Positions 25,955 to 37,045 are shown, numbered from the stretch's first letter. The stretch is 64,000 bases of DNA from Maribacter polysiphoniae (GCF_003148665.1 NZ_QGGQ01000008.1:159142-223141), one strand, 5' to 3'. Notes: generated by a model from the sequence alone, not told the origin. Program-made: numbers and translations.

Positions 25955-28828
25955 TTATTCAAGGGTTATGCTACCATCTGTGGTAAGAATCCATCTATCC
26001 ATTTCAAAACCATCCTCCCTCATGGAGAACGATATTATATAATCCCCTGGTGAATCAAAATTAAGAAAAATAGTTTTTGGAATACCGCAATGGTTTTCTG
26101 GAACCCGCTGTGCCGATGACCATGTCCATTGGTTTTTATTATCACACCATTGCATCCTGGCACCACTTTCGGGCCATGTACCATCAACCCCAACATGCAC
26201 CCCATTATCTTCGGATCCACTCGAATAGGCACTTACCCAAACATAATATTTTCCTGGAGTATTTATTTTGACTTTATAGGATACGATACCACCAATACCT
26301 GCTATAGGGAAAAAATTTACACCGTGCACCAAAGGATCGCCATGCGTAACCCTAGTGTCGGGTAAAGCTTCAATATAAGCACCATTGCTGGATGTTTCTA
26401 GATGGTGTTTTATTTTGGGATTGGAAGTTTCCTGTGACCGTAAAACCCAATCGCGTTTTGTGCCATTATTTGATTTATAGTGAAAGGATTCCGCCTCTAC
26501 CTCCAAATACCCATTGTTTTCCTCAAATGGGGCTACGTTCTTCAATTGTTCTTTTACAGAAAGTCCGTCCGGAACCAATTTAAGGGCATTCCATCTACCT
26601 CTAGACCAAGCGGTTTCCCCATTTTCCGGTATTTTCCCATGGGTCATGACCTTTGATTCTATTTGGATGACATCATAGGTATATAAGTACATCTTATCCA
26701 AAGCATGCCTAATAGTCTTAAAGTTTTCAGTGACCTCTGGATTCACCAGTGTATCCAGTACCGTTCCATTAACACGGACAATATATTGTGATTCGCCATC
26801 GTTTTCAGCCATACTGATAAAAGATGCCTTATACAGGCCTTCCTTGCCCGTAAAAACGGCATATGCAGAAGCAAAACCTTTGCGTTGATCCTTTTGGGAG
26901 GCATCAATGGCCAAAACCCCGTTTAATTCATCACGGTAAAACGAAGGTTTTTCATTATTCTGTTCATAGACAAAATCACTCAAGGCATCCAAGGTTATAA
27001 CCTCTGGTTTTGATTTTGCTTGTGTGCCTACAACTTTCTTGCGTTTTATAAGGGCTACCCAATCCCCTTCTTTGTTTGGAGGGTAACCAATATCCACGGC
27101 TTTCCCCCCTTTGATTTGTTTTAAAGTCCCTTTTTGGAGTTTCCCTCCGGTTCTCGGATTGAACCATGCTACCGTAAACATTGATGTTGTATTCAATATA
27201 TCGATGGTCGTTTTCTGGACCTTTGGAAGGTATATGGCATAGATTTCCCTGTTTTTCACAAAGACATAATCATCATTATTACTTGTTAGATCATCCGCAC
27301 TATGCATATCATAAAAAGGTAGATGGTCATGAAAAAAATCAAGGGCAATTTTCGTTTGGTCCCACAAGGCATCCCGCGACCTCCAGTCTTCACAATTCAA
27401 ATCCATATGGGCAAACTTGTAACCAAAATACCATTCAACCCCTGCTCCCCCTGCCATTAAATTACCCCAAAGCACTGGCCCCCTTACTTCATCATGTGTT
27501 GGATCATCCGCATCGGGTTTTGCCCCGACATCCGCAGGGCCTATCTCATCGAGATTCACTACCCAGGTTTTTTCGGTTTTATGGGACTCCTGAATCCACT
27601 TTTTAGTTGTTTCATGCACCAGATGTGGATCATGGATTTGGATGGATGGCCCATCTAAATATGGGTTACCAAGAAGCGGTCGCAAGATCTGGTCTTGTTC
27701 TTTAGGAACTGAATGTGTGTGCAAAGCCACAAAATTTTGATACGGATCATTACGCTTAATGTACTCCATCATTGCCTTTCTATCTTCATCATCCTGACCT
27801 TTTGGCGACCAATGAACGGGACCGTTCTCTTCACCCAAATTCCAAGTAACACCCAAATGGTGGGAAAAACGGGCTATCAATTCCCTTAAGTATAACTTTC
27901 TTTGCACCCCCAGTTGTCCTATATCCAACAACAATTCATTTTCTGTCTCTTGCAAAACAATATGGAGCATTAATCCCAGTTTGTCCATATGGTCAAAAAC
28001 AATCTCCCACTGATCCAACTTGCTACAATCGAATCGATACCTTTCATTTTCATGAATCCAGGGCCAGACATCCTTTCCATCCCCTTGAACGTTCATGGTT
28101 AGAAAATAAACAGCGTTCATTCCCTTAGATGCCAAATAATTCAATGCCCCTATTATATTTTTTCCCTTATTACCCTGCCATATCGGGTCACCTTGCTTCC
28201 AATCCCCGGCATGAGGGCCATATTTGTGGGAAGCAGGTGTTTGATCAAATTCATAATATCCCAAAAAATCCTCAGGGCTATCTGCACCTCCTTTTAAAAA
28301 AACCTCTTTGGTTTCGGCATATCTTAAATATCGTTCCCCTGTATATTGAATACGCCCTTTTGATTCCGGCCCCATAGAACCATCTTCTATATCGGTAATC
28401 ACAAACGAACCTTTGACCCCGTCAAAAGACACGGGGCTCCCAGCATCCACTGAGTCGTTAACCGCAATGTTCTCTCCCTTCCTAAATGAAACTTCATACT
28501 TCCATTGCCCTATTTTATCAGGTCTAAATCGGACTTTCCAAATCTTCCCCTTGGTTGAACTGCTTTCCGATGCATTCCCATCAGCAGCATAAAAACCAGG
28601 TATAACATATTCGGTATTCCCATTTTTAAAAGTAACGTTGAGGCGATAATTCAAAAAGGGATTATAAGCGTCATCCTCACTCAATTCTTCCCCCTCAAAA
28701 GTTAAGGTCACTTTATGCCATTTCTGTAATTCCCCTTGTATTCTAACCTCTTGTCCAAGCAGATTGTTAAAACCGCAAACAATAATGAAGAAAAATAATG
28801 CCTTTGTACTTCCCATCAATAATCTCAT
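25955..28828 (-). CDS. Secreted DUF5060-domain protein, putative glycoside hydrolase
   Basis: A 957-residue exported protein with a type I signal ending about residue 25. Residues about 28-145 look like the DUF5060 immunoglobulin-like domain (VTLTFEGEEL, NPFLNYRLNVTF, GKIWKVRFRPDKIGQWKYEVSF). Residues about 165-540 look like a TIM barrel. WNLGEEN (Glu333/Glu334) and VNLDEIG (Glu428) are placed like the acid/base and nucleophile of clan GH-A retaining enzymes. The C-terminal part has a beta-sandwich module ending SMREDGFEMDRWILT, resembling CBM6/malectin-like binding domains. It shares a transcription unit with the xylan HTCS (14-base gap), an unusual pairing of regulator and enzyme. Its substrate is unknown; a xylan side chain or cross-link is a guess. 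The ATG four codons in (M5) could be the start. Confidence 0.75.
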   Translation of the reverse strand: MRLLMGSTKALFFFIIVCGFNNLLGQEVRIQGELQKWHKVTLTFEGEELSEDDAYNPFLNYRLNVTFKNGNTEYVIPGFYAADGNASESSSTKGKIWKVRFRPDKIGQWKYEVSFRKGENIAVNDSVDAGSPVSFDGVKGSFVITDIEDGSMGPESKGRIQYTGERYLRYAETKEVFLKGGADSPEDFLGYYEFDQTPASHKYGPHAGDWKQGDPIWQGNKGKNIIGALNYLASKGMNAVYFLTMNVQGDGKDVWPWIHENERYRFDCSKLDQWEIVFDHMDKLGLMLHIVLQETENELLLDIGQLGVQRKLYLRELIARFSHHLGVTWNLGEENGPVHWSPKGQDDEDRKAMMEYIKRNDPYQNFVALHTHSVPKEQDQILRPLLGNPYLDGPSIQIHDPHLVHETTKKWIQESHKTEKTWVVNLDEIGPADVGAKPDADDPTHDEVRGPVLWGNLMAGGAGVEWYFGYKFAHMDLNCEDWRSRDALWDQTKIALDFFHDHLPFYDMHSADDLTSNNDDYVFVKNREIYAIYLPKVQKTTIDILNTTSMFTVAWFNPRTGGKLQKGTLKQIKGGKAVDIGYPPNKEGDWVALIKRKKVVGTQAKSKPEVITLDALSDFVYEQNNEKPSFYRDELNGVLAIDASQKDQRKGFASAYAVFTGKEGLYKASFISMAENDGESQYIVRVNGTVLDTLVNPEVTENFKTIRHALDKMYLYTYDVIQIESKVMTHGKIPENGETAWSRGRWNALKLVPDGLSVKEQLKNVAPFEENNGYLEVEAESFHYKSNNGTKRDWVLRSQETSNPKIKHHLETSSNGAYIEALPDTRVTHGDPLVHGVNFFPIAGIGGIVSYKVKINTPGKYYVWVSAYSSGSEDNGVHVGVDGTWPESGARMQWCDNKNQWTWSSAQRVPENHCGIPKTIFLNFDSPGDYIISFSMREDGFEMDRWILTTDGSITLE

Positions 28829-29466
28829 TTAGCCGTTACGTTCGACGAACACAATTTCTATTTGTAATAGGCTTTAAAAATATTCAGTTATCCATATCAT
28901 TCTTAGTACGCATGAAGCATCCTATGCGACAATTGTGGCATTTTAAATTTTAAACCCTAACCGGAAATACGATATGGGAATCCAATTTGGGCTTTGTAGC
29001 TTTTTACTGCTAATTAACATGAAGGTAATTTCCCTTTGAAATTTATACAACTAATGGGGTACAGAAAAAATTATGGACAAAGTAGCATGTTATTAGAAAA
29101 GGATTGGCCAAAGGCATATTATAGTGAATTACCCCTATAATGTTATGGGACATGAACCGTAAGGAAAAGGCATAAAATACTAGAATCAAGGATTCTTAAT
29201 CCGTAATACTTTTTATGCCCAAGCTTTTTCCGACTACCTTTGATGCTCTTTCGTTATAATTTTATCCGAATAAATTTAATGGTTAAATCTATCTTCTACA
29301 GTCTTAGATTTGCAACCCGGGAGAATGCAACCTTCACTAAAAATAGTTTAAGTTACAGAACGATAGTATTACTATGGATGAATGAATGTATAAAGATTTT
29401 TTTAAAATTCTATTTCACTAACTTTATCCATAATTAACTCCAATTTCTTCAAGCCCAATTCTATTC
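28829..29466. other. Divergent intergenic region between the two glycan loci
   Basis: 638 bases with no convincing gene; it must hold promoters for the minus-strand DUF5060-HTCS unit and the plus-strand HTCS. An imperfect hairpin lies at 29169-29219 (GGCATAAAA/TTTTATGCC with inner GAATC/GATTC). A short ORF at 29240-29437 has no protein character. Confidence 0.45.
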
Positions 29467-32400
29467 ATGCAGAAAAATAATTTGCTATTAATTACTCTGT
29501 TTGCTTTTATCACCTTTACTTCAGGTGTGGGACAAAGTTTCGATTACAAAATCAATTCGCTTAGTGATAATTTGAGTATTACCGACAATGTTACCTCCTC
29601 TTTTTATAAGGATAAAAAGGGCTTTTTATGGATAGGTAAGATGGATGGGTTGTATAAGTACAATGGTTATGATTATGAAATTTTCCCAAATACCTTTAAT
29701 GGTGAAACCGGGTTGAGCAACCCATGGGTGACGGCCGTAAATGGTTTGCGTGATTATTTGGTGGTCGGTACCAAGAATGGCTTGAACTTATTTAATAAGA
29801 CTAATCATACCTTTACTTACATTTTTCCATCGGAAACCAATCCGGAACAGAGTAATTATATCACTTGTTTAGATGTTGACGGTAATGAAGACGGTATTTA
29901 TTTGGGTACGACAAACGGACTTTTTCGGGTTAAACTAAAAACAGAAGGCTCCTATGCTATCCAAGAAATTGAATTTGAAGGATCAAAGACCATAGAACAA
30001 ACCCCAGAGGTTTATCAAATAATCGCTATGGCCGGGGGGGCACTAATAAGAACTTCCAAAGGGCTTTTTTATTTAAGTGTGGATGCTCCCGCTGCCACCC
30101 CTGTTTTGGTGGAAATGGATCAAGGTGATAAGACACTTAAGGAGTATAGAACCCTGTATCTTACCAAGTCTAACGGTTTACTGATCTTTGCGGATGGACA
30201 GACCTACTTTTCAAAGCTGAATATTGGCGCCTTTGCAAATGGCGTTCCTTTAAAGGTTCAGAAAATCTCAAGTATATACAGTAATTGGCCCAATCCTGAA
30301 CTTATCAATAATTTTCTAGAGGACATAAATGGGTCTATATGGATTGGCACCGAAGGGGAAGGATTATTCGTGTACCATAAACAAACAAATAATTGGCAGA
30401 ACTATAGGCATAAAATCAATTTTGCCAATGTACTGAACAACGATTTTGTAAGAACATTGTTTGAGGATCCCTCGGGAATGATCGTTGTTGGTACTGATGC
30501 TGGGGTAAATACCGTGGTTACATTGGAGCAGAGGTTCCATATTATCAATAAAATTGACAAAGGTGATAGGGTTGGAACAGAAATTGTCAACGTTCATGGA
30601 ATTTTGGAAGATAACGATTCCAATTTATGGATAGGAACCCGTGGGAAGGGACTTTTTGTATTGAAAGGGGAAAAACAATTAAGTGTAGGCGCAGATGTCA
30701 ACAACGCATTGGGGCATGTTAGATCAATAATTCAAGATAAAAAGGGATCCATTTGGGTGGGAACCCAAGGAGGGATTTATATCATAGAGAAACCGATACG
30801 GGATAATGAAGACCTCAAAAGGCAATTTCACCTTAAAAAACCAAGTCTTTTGCCAGGAGAGGGTGTTTATGCCATTTTGGAGGATAAGGATGCCAATAAA
30901 TGGATTAGTACTTCCAGTGGATTGTATGTATCTACAGCCTTGGGAGAATTGAAACGGATAACAAACACTTCGATTGGAACTTCGCTAGACAACAAAATCA
31001 TTTATTCCTTAATGCTCGATAGTAAAAACAGGATATGGTTGGGGACATTGAACGGAAGGATAGCTTATTTGGAGTATAAGGATTACGGCATTTACATATC
31101 AAAGTATAAGAATCTAGGAAAACCATTGAACTTTAAGATCATTAGGATTGCAGAAGCCTATAAAAAGTATTTTGAGAACTATGAATCCTATAATCTATGC
31201 GAGGTGGCCGATAACACCATTTTAGTAGGTACCAATTTTGGTATTTGTGAAATAGATTTGCCAAATAAGGAAATAAAGCCATTCCTTTCGCTAAAAAGGT
31301 CATCCAATCCGTTAAAGGTTGGTATGGGGTATGTATACGGGCTATTGTATGATAAGGACAAGAATAAAATATGGGCGAGTTCGAATAATGGTGTATTCAA
31401 CTATGATTTCGATTCATCCGAAGAGGAACGGTTTGGTATTAAAGATGGATTGCAGTCTTTGGAATTTAATGGCAACTCTGTTTATGCGGGTAAATCGGGG
31501 AATTTTTATTTTGGTGGTTCCAGCGGTTTGAATAGCTACGATTCATCGATCAATATCAATAAGAACGACTACCGTCCAAATCTTGTATTGACCAAGTTGA
31601 TCGTCAATGGCAAACAAGTCCGGGTAAATGATGACAATCAAATACTGAAAGAAGAAATATCATATGCCAAAAACATTAGGTTAAAAGCAAAAGAAAATAC
31701 GGTCGGACTCGAGTTCGCTTCATTGCATTTGCCATATTCCAGTAATAATATGTATCAATGCAAATTGATCGGGGTTGACGATGATTGGCGCTATTTAGGT
31801 AATGAACGATCCATTAACTATGCAAACCTTCCCAAGGGGGATTATCAATTTCATCTAAAGGGGACCAATAATGATGGGGTTTGGAATGCCGAAGAGCTTG
31901 TTGTGCAAATTGAGGTTATGCCAGCATGGTATGCAACATGGTGGATGGTGTTCCTTTGGTACTTGTTAGGGGTGGGGATCATTATTTCATTCGTTTATAT
32001 CCTAATAAAGAACCGGGACAGTCGTAATGAGCTGAAAATACAGGAAATAGAACGAAAGAAACTATCGGAAATTTATGAATCCAAATTAATATTTTTTACG
32101 AATATCTCCCATGAGTTAAGAACACCACTATCGTTGATTGTAGACCCTATACATAGTTTGATTCAACAAAAGCATGCAAATCGGAACAACGAATTATTGG
32201 GTATAGTTCAAACAAATGTAGAGCGATTAAGAAGATTGGTCGATCAAATAATGGATTTTAGAAAATACGAATACGGAAAATTGGAGTTGAATATAGGCGA
32301 AGGTGATATAGTGGAGAGTGTTCGAGTGATAACCAATTCGTTCGTACATGTATCAAAAAACAAGAATGTCGATTATCAGGTCAAACTTCCCAAGCACCCT

Positions 32401-33678
32401 ATAATCATGTTCTATGATCATGATAAGATGGAAAAAATCCTATACAACTTATTGTCCAATGCATTCAAGGCTGTGAAATATGGAGGCCAAGTACGCGTTT
32501 CGATAGGGGTTTTAAACACTAAGAAAGGAAGGTTTGGTGGGCGTGGATACAAGCTGATCTGTGGCAAAAAGGAATACTCCGACAAGGACAATCATATTTT
32601 CTTGAAGGTAAAAGACGACGGAGGTGGCATTTCCGAAAAACATGTGCAAGATATTTTTACCCGTTTTTATCAAGATGACAGTGTAAACTCAGGTACAGGA
32701 ATTGGTCTATATATGGTAAAACAGCTTGCTGAAATGCACTATGGATCAATATTATTGAAAAGCAAAAAGAACAAGGGAGCCTCTTTTGTGGTATTATTAC
32801 CCAAGAACAAAGATCTTTATAAAGTTTCAAAAACGGTATCACCATCAATAATACCGGCGAAAAGCCAAGTGGAAACACTAGTCGTTCCCGTTTCAGAAGA
32901 ATCACTGGCCGTTGACAAAATTAAGCAGTATAGTGTGGCCCTTATTGAGGACAATGACGAATTGCGCATGTATTTAAAACGGATACTGCAAAATGATTTT
33001 AATGTTTATACCGCCAATAATGGTCTGGAAGGAATAGATTTAATTCGGGAAGAAACCCCTGATGTGGTTGTCAGTGATATTGTAATGCCGGAAATCAATG
33101 GCATTGATCTTTGTAAAAGGATAAAAGGTGATTTCGAGACAAGCCATATCCCCATAATCTTGCTCAGCGCCAGGGCTTTCGACCAGCAAGTGGTTGAAGG
33201 TATAAATTCAGGGGCTGATGCATATATTACCAAACCTTTCAATAAGGATATTCTGATTGCCAAGATCAATAACCTAATCAAAAATCGAGAAAAGCTCCGA
33301 TTAATGTTCCAAAATGCCAAAATATTGGAACCTTCAAAAGTAACGGTAACCTCCATTGATGAAAGATTTCTGCTAAAATTGAAACAAACCATCGAGAAAA
33401 ACATCCAAGACCAAAACCTGACTTTGGAAATACTGGCCACCGAGACCGGTGTAAGTAGGGCCCAGATATTCCGGAAGGTGAAGGCGCTGACCGGACTTAC
33501 CCCTAATAACTTTATAAAATCAATTCGGTTAAAATATGCCGTCCTATTGTTGGATGAGGGCAAATTCCAGATAGCGGAAATCGCTTTTCTCTCCGGTTTC
33601 AAAGAACCGAGTTATTTTTCAAGATGTTTCAAAGAAGCGTATGGATGTAGTCCAAAAGAGTATAAAAAAGACATCTAG
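29467..33678 (+). CDS. Hybrid two-component system regulator (HTCS) of the second glycan locus
   Basis: A 1403-residue regulator with the same plan as the xylan HTCS but clearly diverged. It has a signal sequence, a periplasmic beta-propeller sensor (KGFLWIGKMDGLYKYNGYDY, SIWIGTEGEGLFVY), a Y_Y_Y domain (YQFHLKGTNNDGVW), a transmembrane segment (WMVFLWYLLGVGIIISFVYIL), HisKA with His882 in NISHELRTPL, an ATPase domain (NLLSNAFKA, GTGIGLYMV), a receiver with Asp1204 in VVSDIVMPEINGIDL, and an AraC-type domain. It is followed by susC after a 240-base promoter region. It should sense the oligosaccharide released from this locus's substrate. Divergent orientation from the xylan DUF5060-HTCS unit marks the boundary between the two loci. 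Confidence 0.95.
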   Translation: MQKNNLLLITLFAFITFTSGVGQSFDYKINSLSDNLSITDNVTSSFYKDKKGFLWIGKMDGLYKYNGYDYEIFPNTFNGETGLSNPWVTAVNGLRDYLVVGTKNGLNLFNKTNHTFTYIFPSETNPEQSNYITCLDVDGNEDGIYLGTTNGLFRVKLKTEGSYAIQEIEFEGSKTIEQTPEVYQIIAMAGGALIRTSKGLFYLSVDAPAATPVLVEMDQGDKTLKEYRTLYLTKSNGLLIFADGQTYFSKLNIGAFANGVPLKVQKISSIYSNWPNPELINNFLEDINGSIWIGTEGEGLFVYHKQTNNWQNYRHKINFANVLNNDFVRTLFEDPSGMIVVGTDAGVNTVVTLEQRFHIINKIDKGDRVGTEIVNVHGILEDNDSNLWIGTRGKGLFVLKGEKQLSVGADVNNALGHVRSIIQDKKGSIWVGTQGGIYIIEKPIRDNEDLKRQFHLKKPSLLPGEGVYAILEDKDANKWISTSSGLYVSTALGELKRITNTSIGTSLDNKIIYSLMLDSKNRIWLGTLNGRIAYLEYKDYGIYISKYKNLGKPLNFKIIRIAEAYKKYFENYESYNLCEVADNTILVGTNFGICEIDLPNKEIKPFLSLKRSSNPLKVGMGYVYGLLYDKDKNKIWASSNNGVFNYDFDSSEEERFGIKDGLQSLEFNGNSVYAGKSGNFYFGGSSGLNSYDSSININKNDYRPNLVLTKLIVNGKQVRVNDDNQILKEEISYAKNIRLKAKENTVGLEFASLHLPYSSNNMYQCKLIGVDDDWRYLGNERSINYANLPKGDYQFHLKGTNNDGVWNAEELVVQIEVMPAWYATWWMVFLWYLLGVGIIISFVYILIKNRDSRNELKIQEIERKKLSEIYESKLIFFTNISHELRTPLSLIVDPIHSLIQQKHANRNNELLGIVQTNVERLRRLVDQIMDFRKYEYGKLELNIGEGDIVESVRVITNSFVHVSKNKNVDYQVKLPKHPIIMFYDHDKMEKILYNLLSNAFKAVKYGGQVRVSIGVLNTKKGRFGGRGYKLICGKKEYSDKDNHIFLKVKDDGGGISEKHVQDIFTRFYQDDSVNSGTGIGLYMVKQLAEMHYGSILLKSKKNKGASFVVLLPKNKDLYKVSKTVSPSIIPAKSQVETLVVPVSEESLAVDKIKQYSVALIEDNDELRMYLKRILQNDFNVYTANNGLEGIDLIREETPDVVVSDIVMPEINGIDLCKRIKGDFETSHIPIILLSARAFDQQVVEGINSGADAYITKPFNKDILIAKINNLIKNREKLRLMFQNAKILEPSKVTVTSIDERFLLKLKQTIEKNIQDQNLTLEILATETGVSRAQIFRKVKALTGLTPNNFIKSIRLKYAVLLLDEGKFQIAEIAFLSGFKEPSYFSRCFKEAYGCSPKEYKKDI

Positions 33679-33920
33679 AAAATCATTCTAAAATACACAT
33701 CCATTATCCATAGTAATTTCATCGTATTTGTCGATGACCCCGTTAAACTTCGGTTATATGGAACCTATGGTACTATTTTATACGTATTTGATACGGAATT
33801 ATAAGTTTTCAGGCCAATGATTCCGATAATTTTACAAGAAACAAATCCACTTTTTTTATTGGGTATTTGTTGAACCGAATAGAATAGGTTCTGAACAAAC
33901 TAACTAAAAACTTTAAATCT

Positions 33921-36900
33921 ATGATGAAACAAATTGAAAGCGTGGTCACTAAAGCCAGGATTCTCGGCTTTTTAATCTGCTATGTAGCTTTTGTATCCAG
34001 CGCAAGTGCCAACTACGGTCCGGCATTCTCGTTGGACAACAAGGAAAAGGAAGTAAAAGGTAACGTTGTCGACGACCAGGGTATACCTTTACCTGGAGCG
34101 GCTATAGTAATTAAAGGTACTACAGATGGTACGACTACCAACTTTGACGGTAATTTCAAAATTCAAGTACCTTCAGAAAGTTCAGTATTGGTATTTTCTT
34201 ATTTAGGATATAAGACCCAGGAAATTATCGTGGGTGCACAAACCAATATACGGGTGCAGATGGAGCCAGAAGCCAATTCCCTTGAAGGAGTCATGGTTGT
34301 GGGTTACGGTAAGCAAAAAGTCAAAGATCTGACAGGGAGTGTCGGTTTTGTCAATGAAGATGTTTTAAAGGAGAGTTCCGTTCCTACGGTATCCCAAGCG
34401 CTTCAAGGAAAAGTTGCCGGGGTACAGATTACTGCGGATTCCGGTGAGCCGGGAGGAGGAGTTGCAGTGAGAATAAGGGGTACAGGTACTTTTGGCAACA
34501 ATGATCCATTGTACGTTATAGATGGGTTTCCGACAAAATCGGGAATCAGTTCAATCAATCCATCGGATATAGCCTCCATTTCCATTCTTAAGGATGCTGC
34601 AGCTTCCGCCATTTATGGTGCCCGGGCAGCCAATGGGGTGATTATAATTACGACCAAAAAAGGAAAGGCTGGGGTTTCCAAAATCAGCATCGAGAGTTAT
34701 TATGGTTTTCAACAGGCTGCCAAGCAGATTGATGTGTTGAATTCGCATGATTATGTTATGATAACAAAAGAAGCTTACAGAAACTCAGGTCTACCTGACG
34801 ATGCGTTTTGGGGAGATCCCAGTGAGTACGGTCCAGGTACAGCTAATCCAACCGATACCAATTGGCAAGATGAGGTGTTTCAAAATGCACCCATTCAAAA
34901 CCACCAATTTACTTTTTCAGGAGGATCTGAAAAATCGGATTATTTGTTTTCCCTTGGGTACTATCAGTTAGACGGCATCGTTATTGGTAGTGGATTCGAA
35001 AGAATTTCCGCACGTGTCAATGGAAGTACAAAATTTTCGGATAAATTTAAGGTTGGCACTAATTTGTCATTGACTACCAATACGCAGGATGTAGTACCTG
35101 ATGACCATTCCTGGACGAGTGTCCTTTTCGGTGCATTACGGGAAAGGCCCATGGTTCCGGTAAAAGATGCCAATGGGGATTGGGGAGGAAACATCGGCCC
35201 TGCGGAATATGTAGGTGATGGTGGTAACCCCGTGCGCCTGGCTTTGATGAATTATGATACCAGAAAAAGTTATCGGGTCTTGGGCAACTCTTATTTAGAG
35301 TATACACCTATCTCCAATTTTACTTTTAAAAGTTCTTTTGGATATGATTTCCTATACTCTAAAGGAAAGGATTTTGATCCTACATATACAGAAGGTAGCT
35401 CACAAGCCATTCAAAACCAGCTTTCCGAAACATCTTCATTGTATACCACTTGGGTGTGGGAAAATACGGTTAATTATACCTTTGATATAGGGCAAGATCA
35501 CCATTTTGATGTTTTGGCAGGTATTACCAAAGAGGAAAATAGATATGAAACCTTAAACGCCAGTAGAAAGGATTTCCCCAATAACCAAAAGTATATTTGG
35601 TATTTAGGTGCGGGAACAGGAACTAGGGACAACAGTGGCGGTACTTCGGAATATGCACTTATGTCCTATTTAGGAAGACTTAACTATAACTACAAAAACC
35701 GATATCTTTTTCAAGCGAATGTAAGGCGCGACGGCTCTTCCCGATTTGGGGAATCCAATCGCTTCGGAACCTTCCCTTCCGTATCGGCAGGATGGATTAT
35801 AAGTGAAGAAGGTTTCTTCGATAACACGAAGGTTTTTAACTATGTTAAGCTACGTGCGAGTTATGGTAAATTAGGGAATCAGGATATTTACAGTAACTAC
35901 CCTTGGGCGAACAATCTTGATTTGGTTTATTATCCTTTTGGTACCTCACAAGGGACTGTGCCAGGATACGCTCCCAATGCCGCTTCCAATCCGGATGTTA
36001 CCTGGGAAACTACCATTCAAAGCAACTTTGGTCTAGATCTTAAAATGTTCAATAATAGTGTTTCTGTAACTGCGGATTATTTTATAAAAGACACAGAGGA
36101 TATGTTGCTGACCTTGCCGGCACCGGCTACTTCGGGTTATTCAACTACGGCCTATACCAATGTCGGTAAAATCAGGAATAGTGGTATTGAGTTGGCCTTG
36201 GATTACCAGTCACCTTCCGATAAGGAATTTACCTATAATATCGGGGGTAACTTTACCAAAATAAAGAATGAGGTAAAGGACCTTGGTACCGTAGATTATA
36301 TTTGGAGTGACCAGGCTTATTTGGGGGAACGCTGGACACGTACCGAGGTAGGTATGCCGATTAGCCAGTTTTTTGGTTATGTTGCGGACGGACTTTTCCA
36401 AAACAATGCCGATATTTTGGCACACGGGGTGCAACCTGATGCCAAACCGGGCGATATTCGATTCAAGGATGTCAATGAAGATGATGTTCTGGATGATAAG
36501 GATCGTACCTATATTGGTGATCCCAATCCCGATTTCACTTTCTCGGCCTACGCACAGACCAATTATAAAAACATTGACTTTAGTGTACGCCTTTACGGTT
36601 CTTACGGTAATGATATTTACAATGGTATGATTCGTCAGGTAGAGACAGCTTCTGAACCCTACAACAAATGGACGAACATTTTGAACCGATGGACAGGTGA
36701 AGGGACTTCCAATTCAGTGCCAAGGGTAACCCGTGATGATGTGAACCAAAATACAAGAAGCTCTTCACGTATGGTAGAGGATGGCTCTTTCCTAAGAATC
36801 AAAAATGTACAATTGGGTTATTCTATGCCGGAAAGTATCCTTGAAAAGTTAAAAGTAGACCGTCTGCGTTTTTATATTAGTGCCGAAAACCTCCACACCT

Positions 36901-37028
36901 TTACTTCTTATCGCGGTTTTGATCCGGAAATGTATCAGACTAAAGGGTCAAGGACCGACCTTGGTGTCGATAGGGCCAAATATCCTGTGGCCAGTTCTTT
37001 GGTACTTGGCATAAACTTATCCTTATAA
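33921..37028 (+). CDS. SusC/RagA-family TonB-dependent outer-membrane transporter
   Basis: A 1035-residue outer-membrane importer. A long N-terminal signal region (to about residue 35) leads into the carboxypeptidase-D-like domain (VKGNVVDDQGIPLPGAAIVI, FDGNFKI). The TonB-box-like GVMVVGYGKQ, the plug (ALQGKVAGVQI, PLYVIDGFPTKSGISSINPSDIASISILKDAAASAIYGARAANGVIIITTKKG) and a beta-barrel ending in LVLGINLSL follow. It is only distantly similar to the xylan SusC, so a different ligand is likely. It follows its HTCS by 242 bases and precedes susD by 17 bases. Confidence 0.95.
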   Translation: MMKQIESVVTKARILGFLICYVAFVSSASANYGPAFSLDNKEKEVKGNVVDDQGIPLPGAAIVIKGTTDGTTTNFDGNFKIQVPSESSVLVFSYLGYKTQEIIVGAQTNIRVQMEPEANSLEGVMVVGYGKQKVKDLTGSVGFVNEDVLKESSVPTVSQALQGKVAGVQITADSGEPGGGVAVRIRGTGTFGNNDPLYVIDGFPTKSGISSINPSDIASISILKDAAASAIYGARAANGVIIITTKKGKAGVSKISIESYYGFQQAAKQIDVLNSHDYVMITKEAYRNSGLPDDAFWGDPSEYGPGTANPTDTNWQDEVFQNAPIQNHQFTFSGGSEKSDYLFSLGYYQLDGIVIGSGFERISARVNGSTKFSDKFKVGTNLSLTTNTQDVVPDDHSWTSVLFGALRERPMVPVKDANGDWGGNIGPAEYVGDGGNPVRLALMNYDTRKSYRVLGNSYLEYTPISNFTFKSSFGYDFLYSKGKDFDPTYTEGSSQAIQNQLSETSSLYTTWVWENTVNYTFDIGQDHHFDVLAGITKEENRYETLNASRKDFPNNQKYIWYLGAGTGTRDNSGGTSEYALMSYLGRLNYNYKNRYLFQANVRRDGSSRFGESNRFGTFPSVSAGWIISEEGFFDNTKVFNYVKLRASYGKLGNQDIYSNYPWANNLDLVYYPFGTSQGTVPGYAPNAASNPDVTWETTIQSNFGLDLKMFNNSVSVTADYFIKDTEDMLLTLPAPATSGYSTTAYTNVGKIRNSGIELALDYQSPSDKEFTYNIGGNFTKIKNEVKDLGTVDYIWSDQAYLGERWTRTEVGMPISQFFGYVADGLFQNNADILAHGVQPDAKPGDIRFKDVNEDDVLDDKDRTYIGDPNPDFTFSAYAQTNYKNIDFSVRLYGSYGNDIYNGMIRQVETASEPYNKWTNILNRWTGEGTSNSVPRVTRDDVNQNTRSSSRMVEDGSFLRIKNVQLGYSMPESILEKLKVDRLRFYISAENLHTFTSYRGFDPEMYQTKGSRTDLGVDRAKYPVASSLVLGINLSL

Positions 37029-37045
37029 TTCAAATAAACGAAACC

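Noticed and set aside
29240..29437. 65-codon plus-strand ORF before the second HTCS
   Set aside because: It is rich in Phe, Asn and Arg without pattern, ends 29 bases before the HTCS start, and probably covers its promoter.
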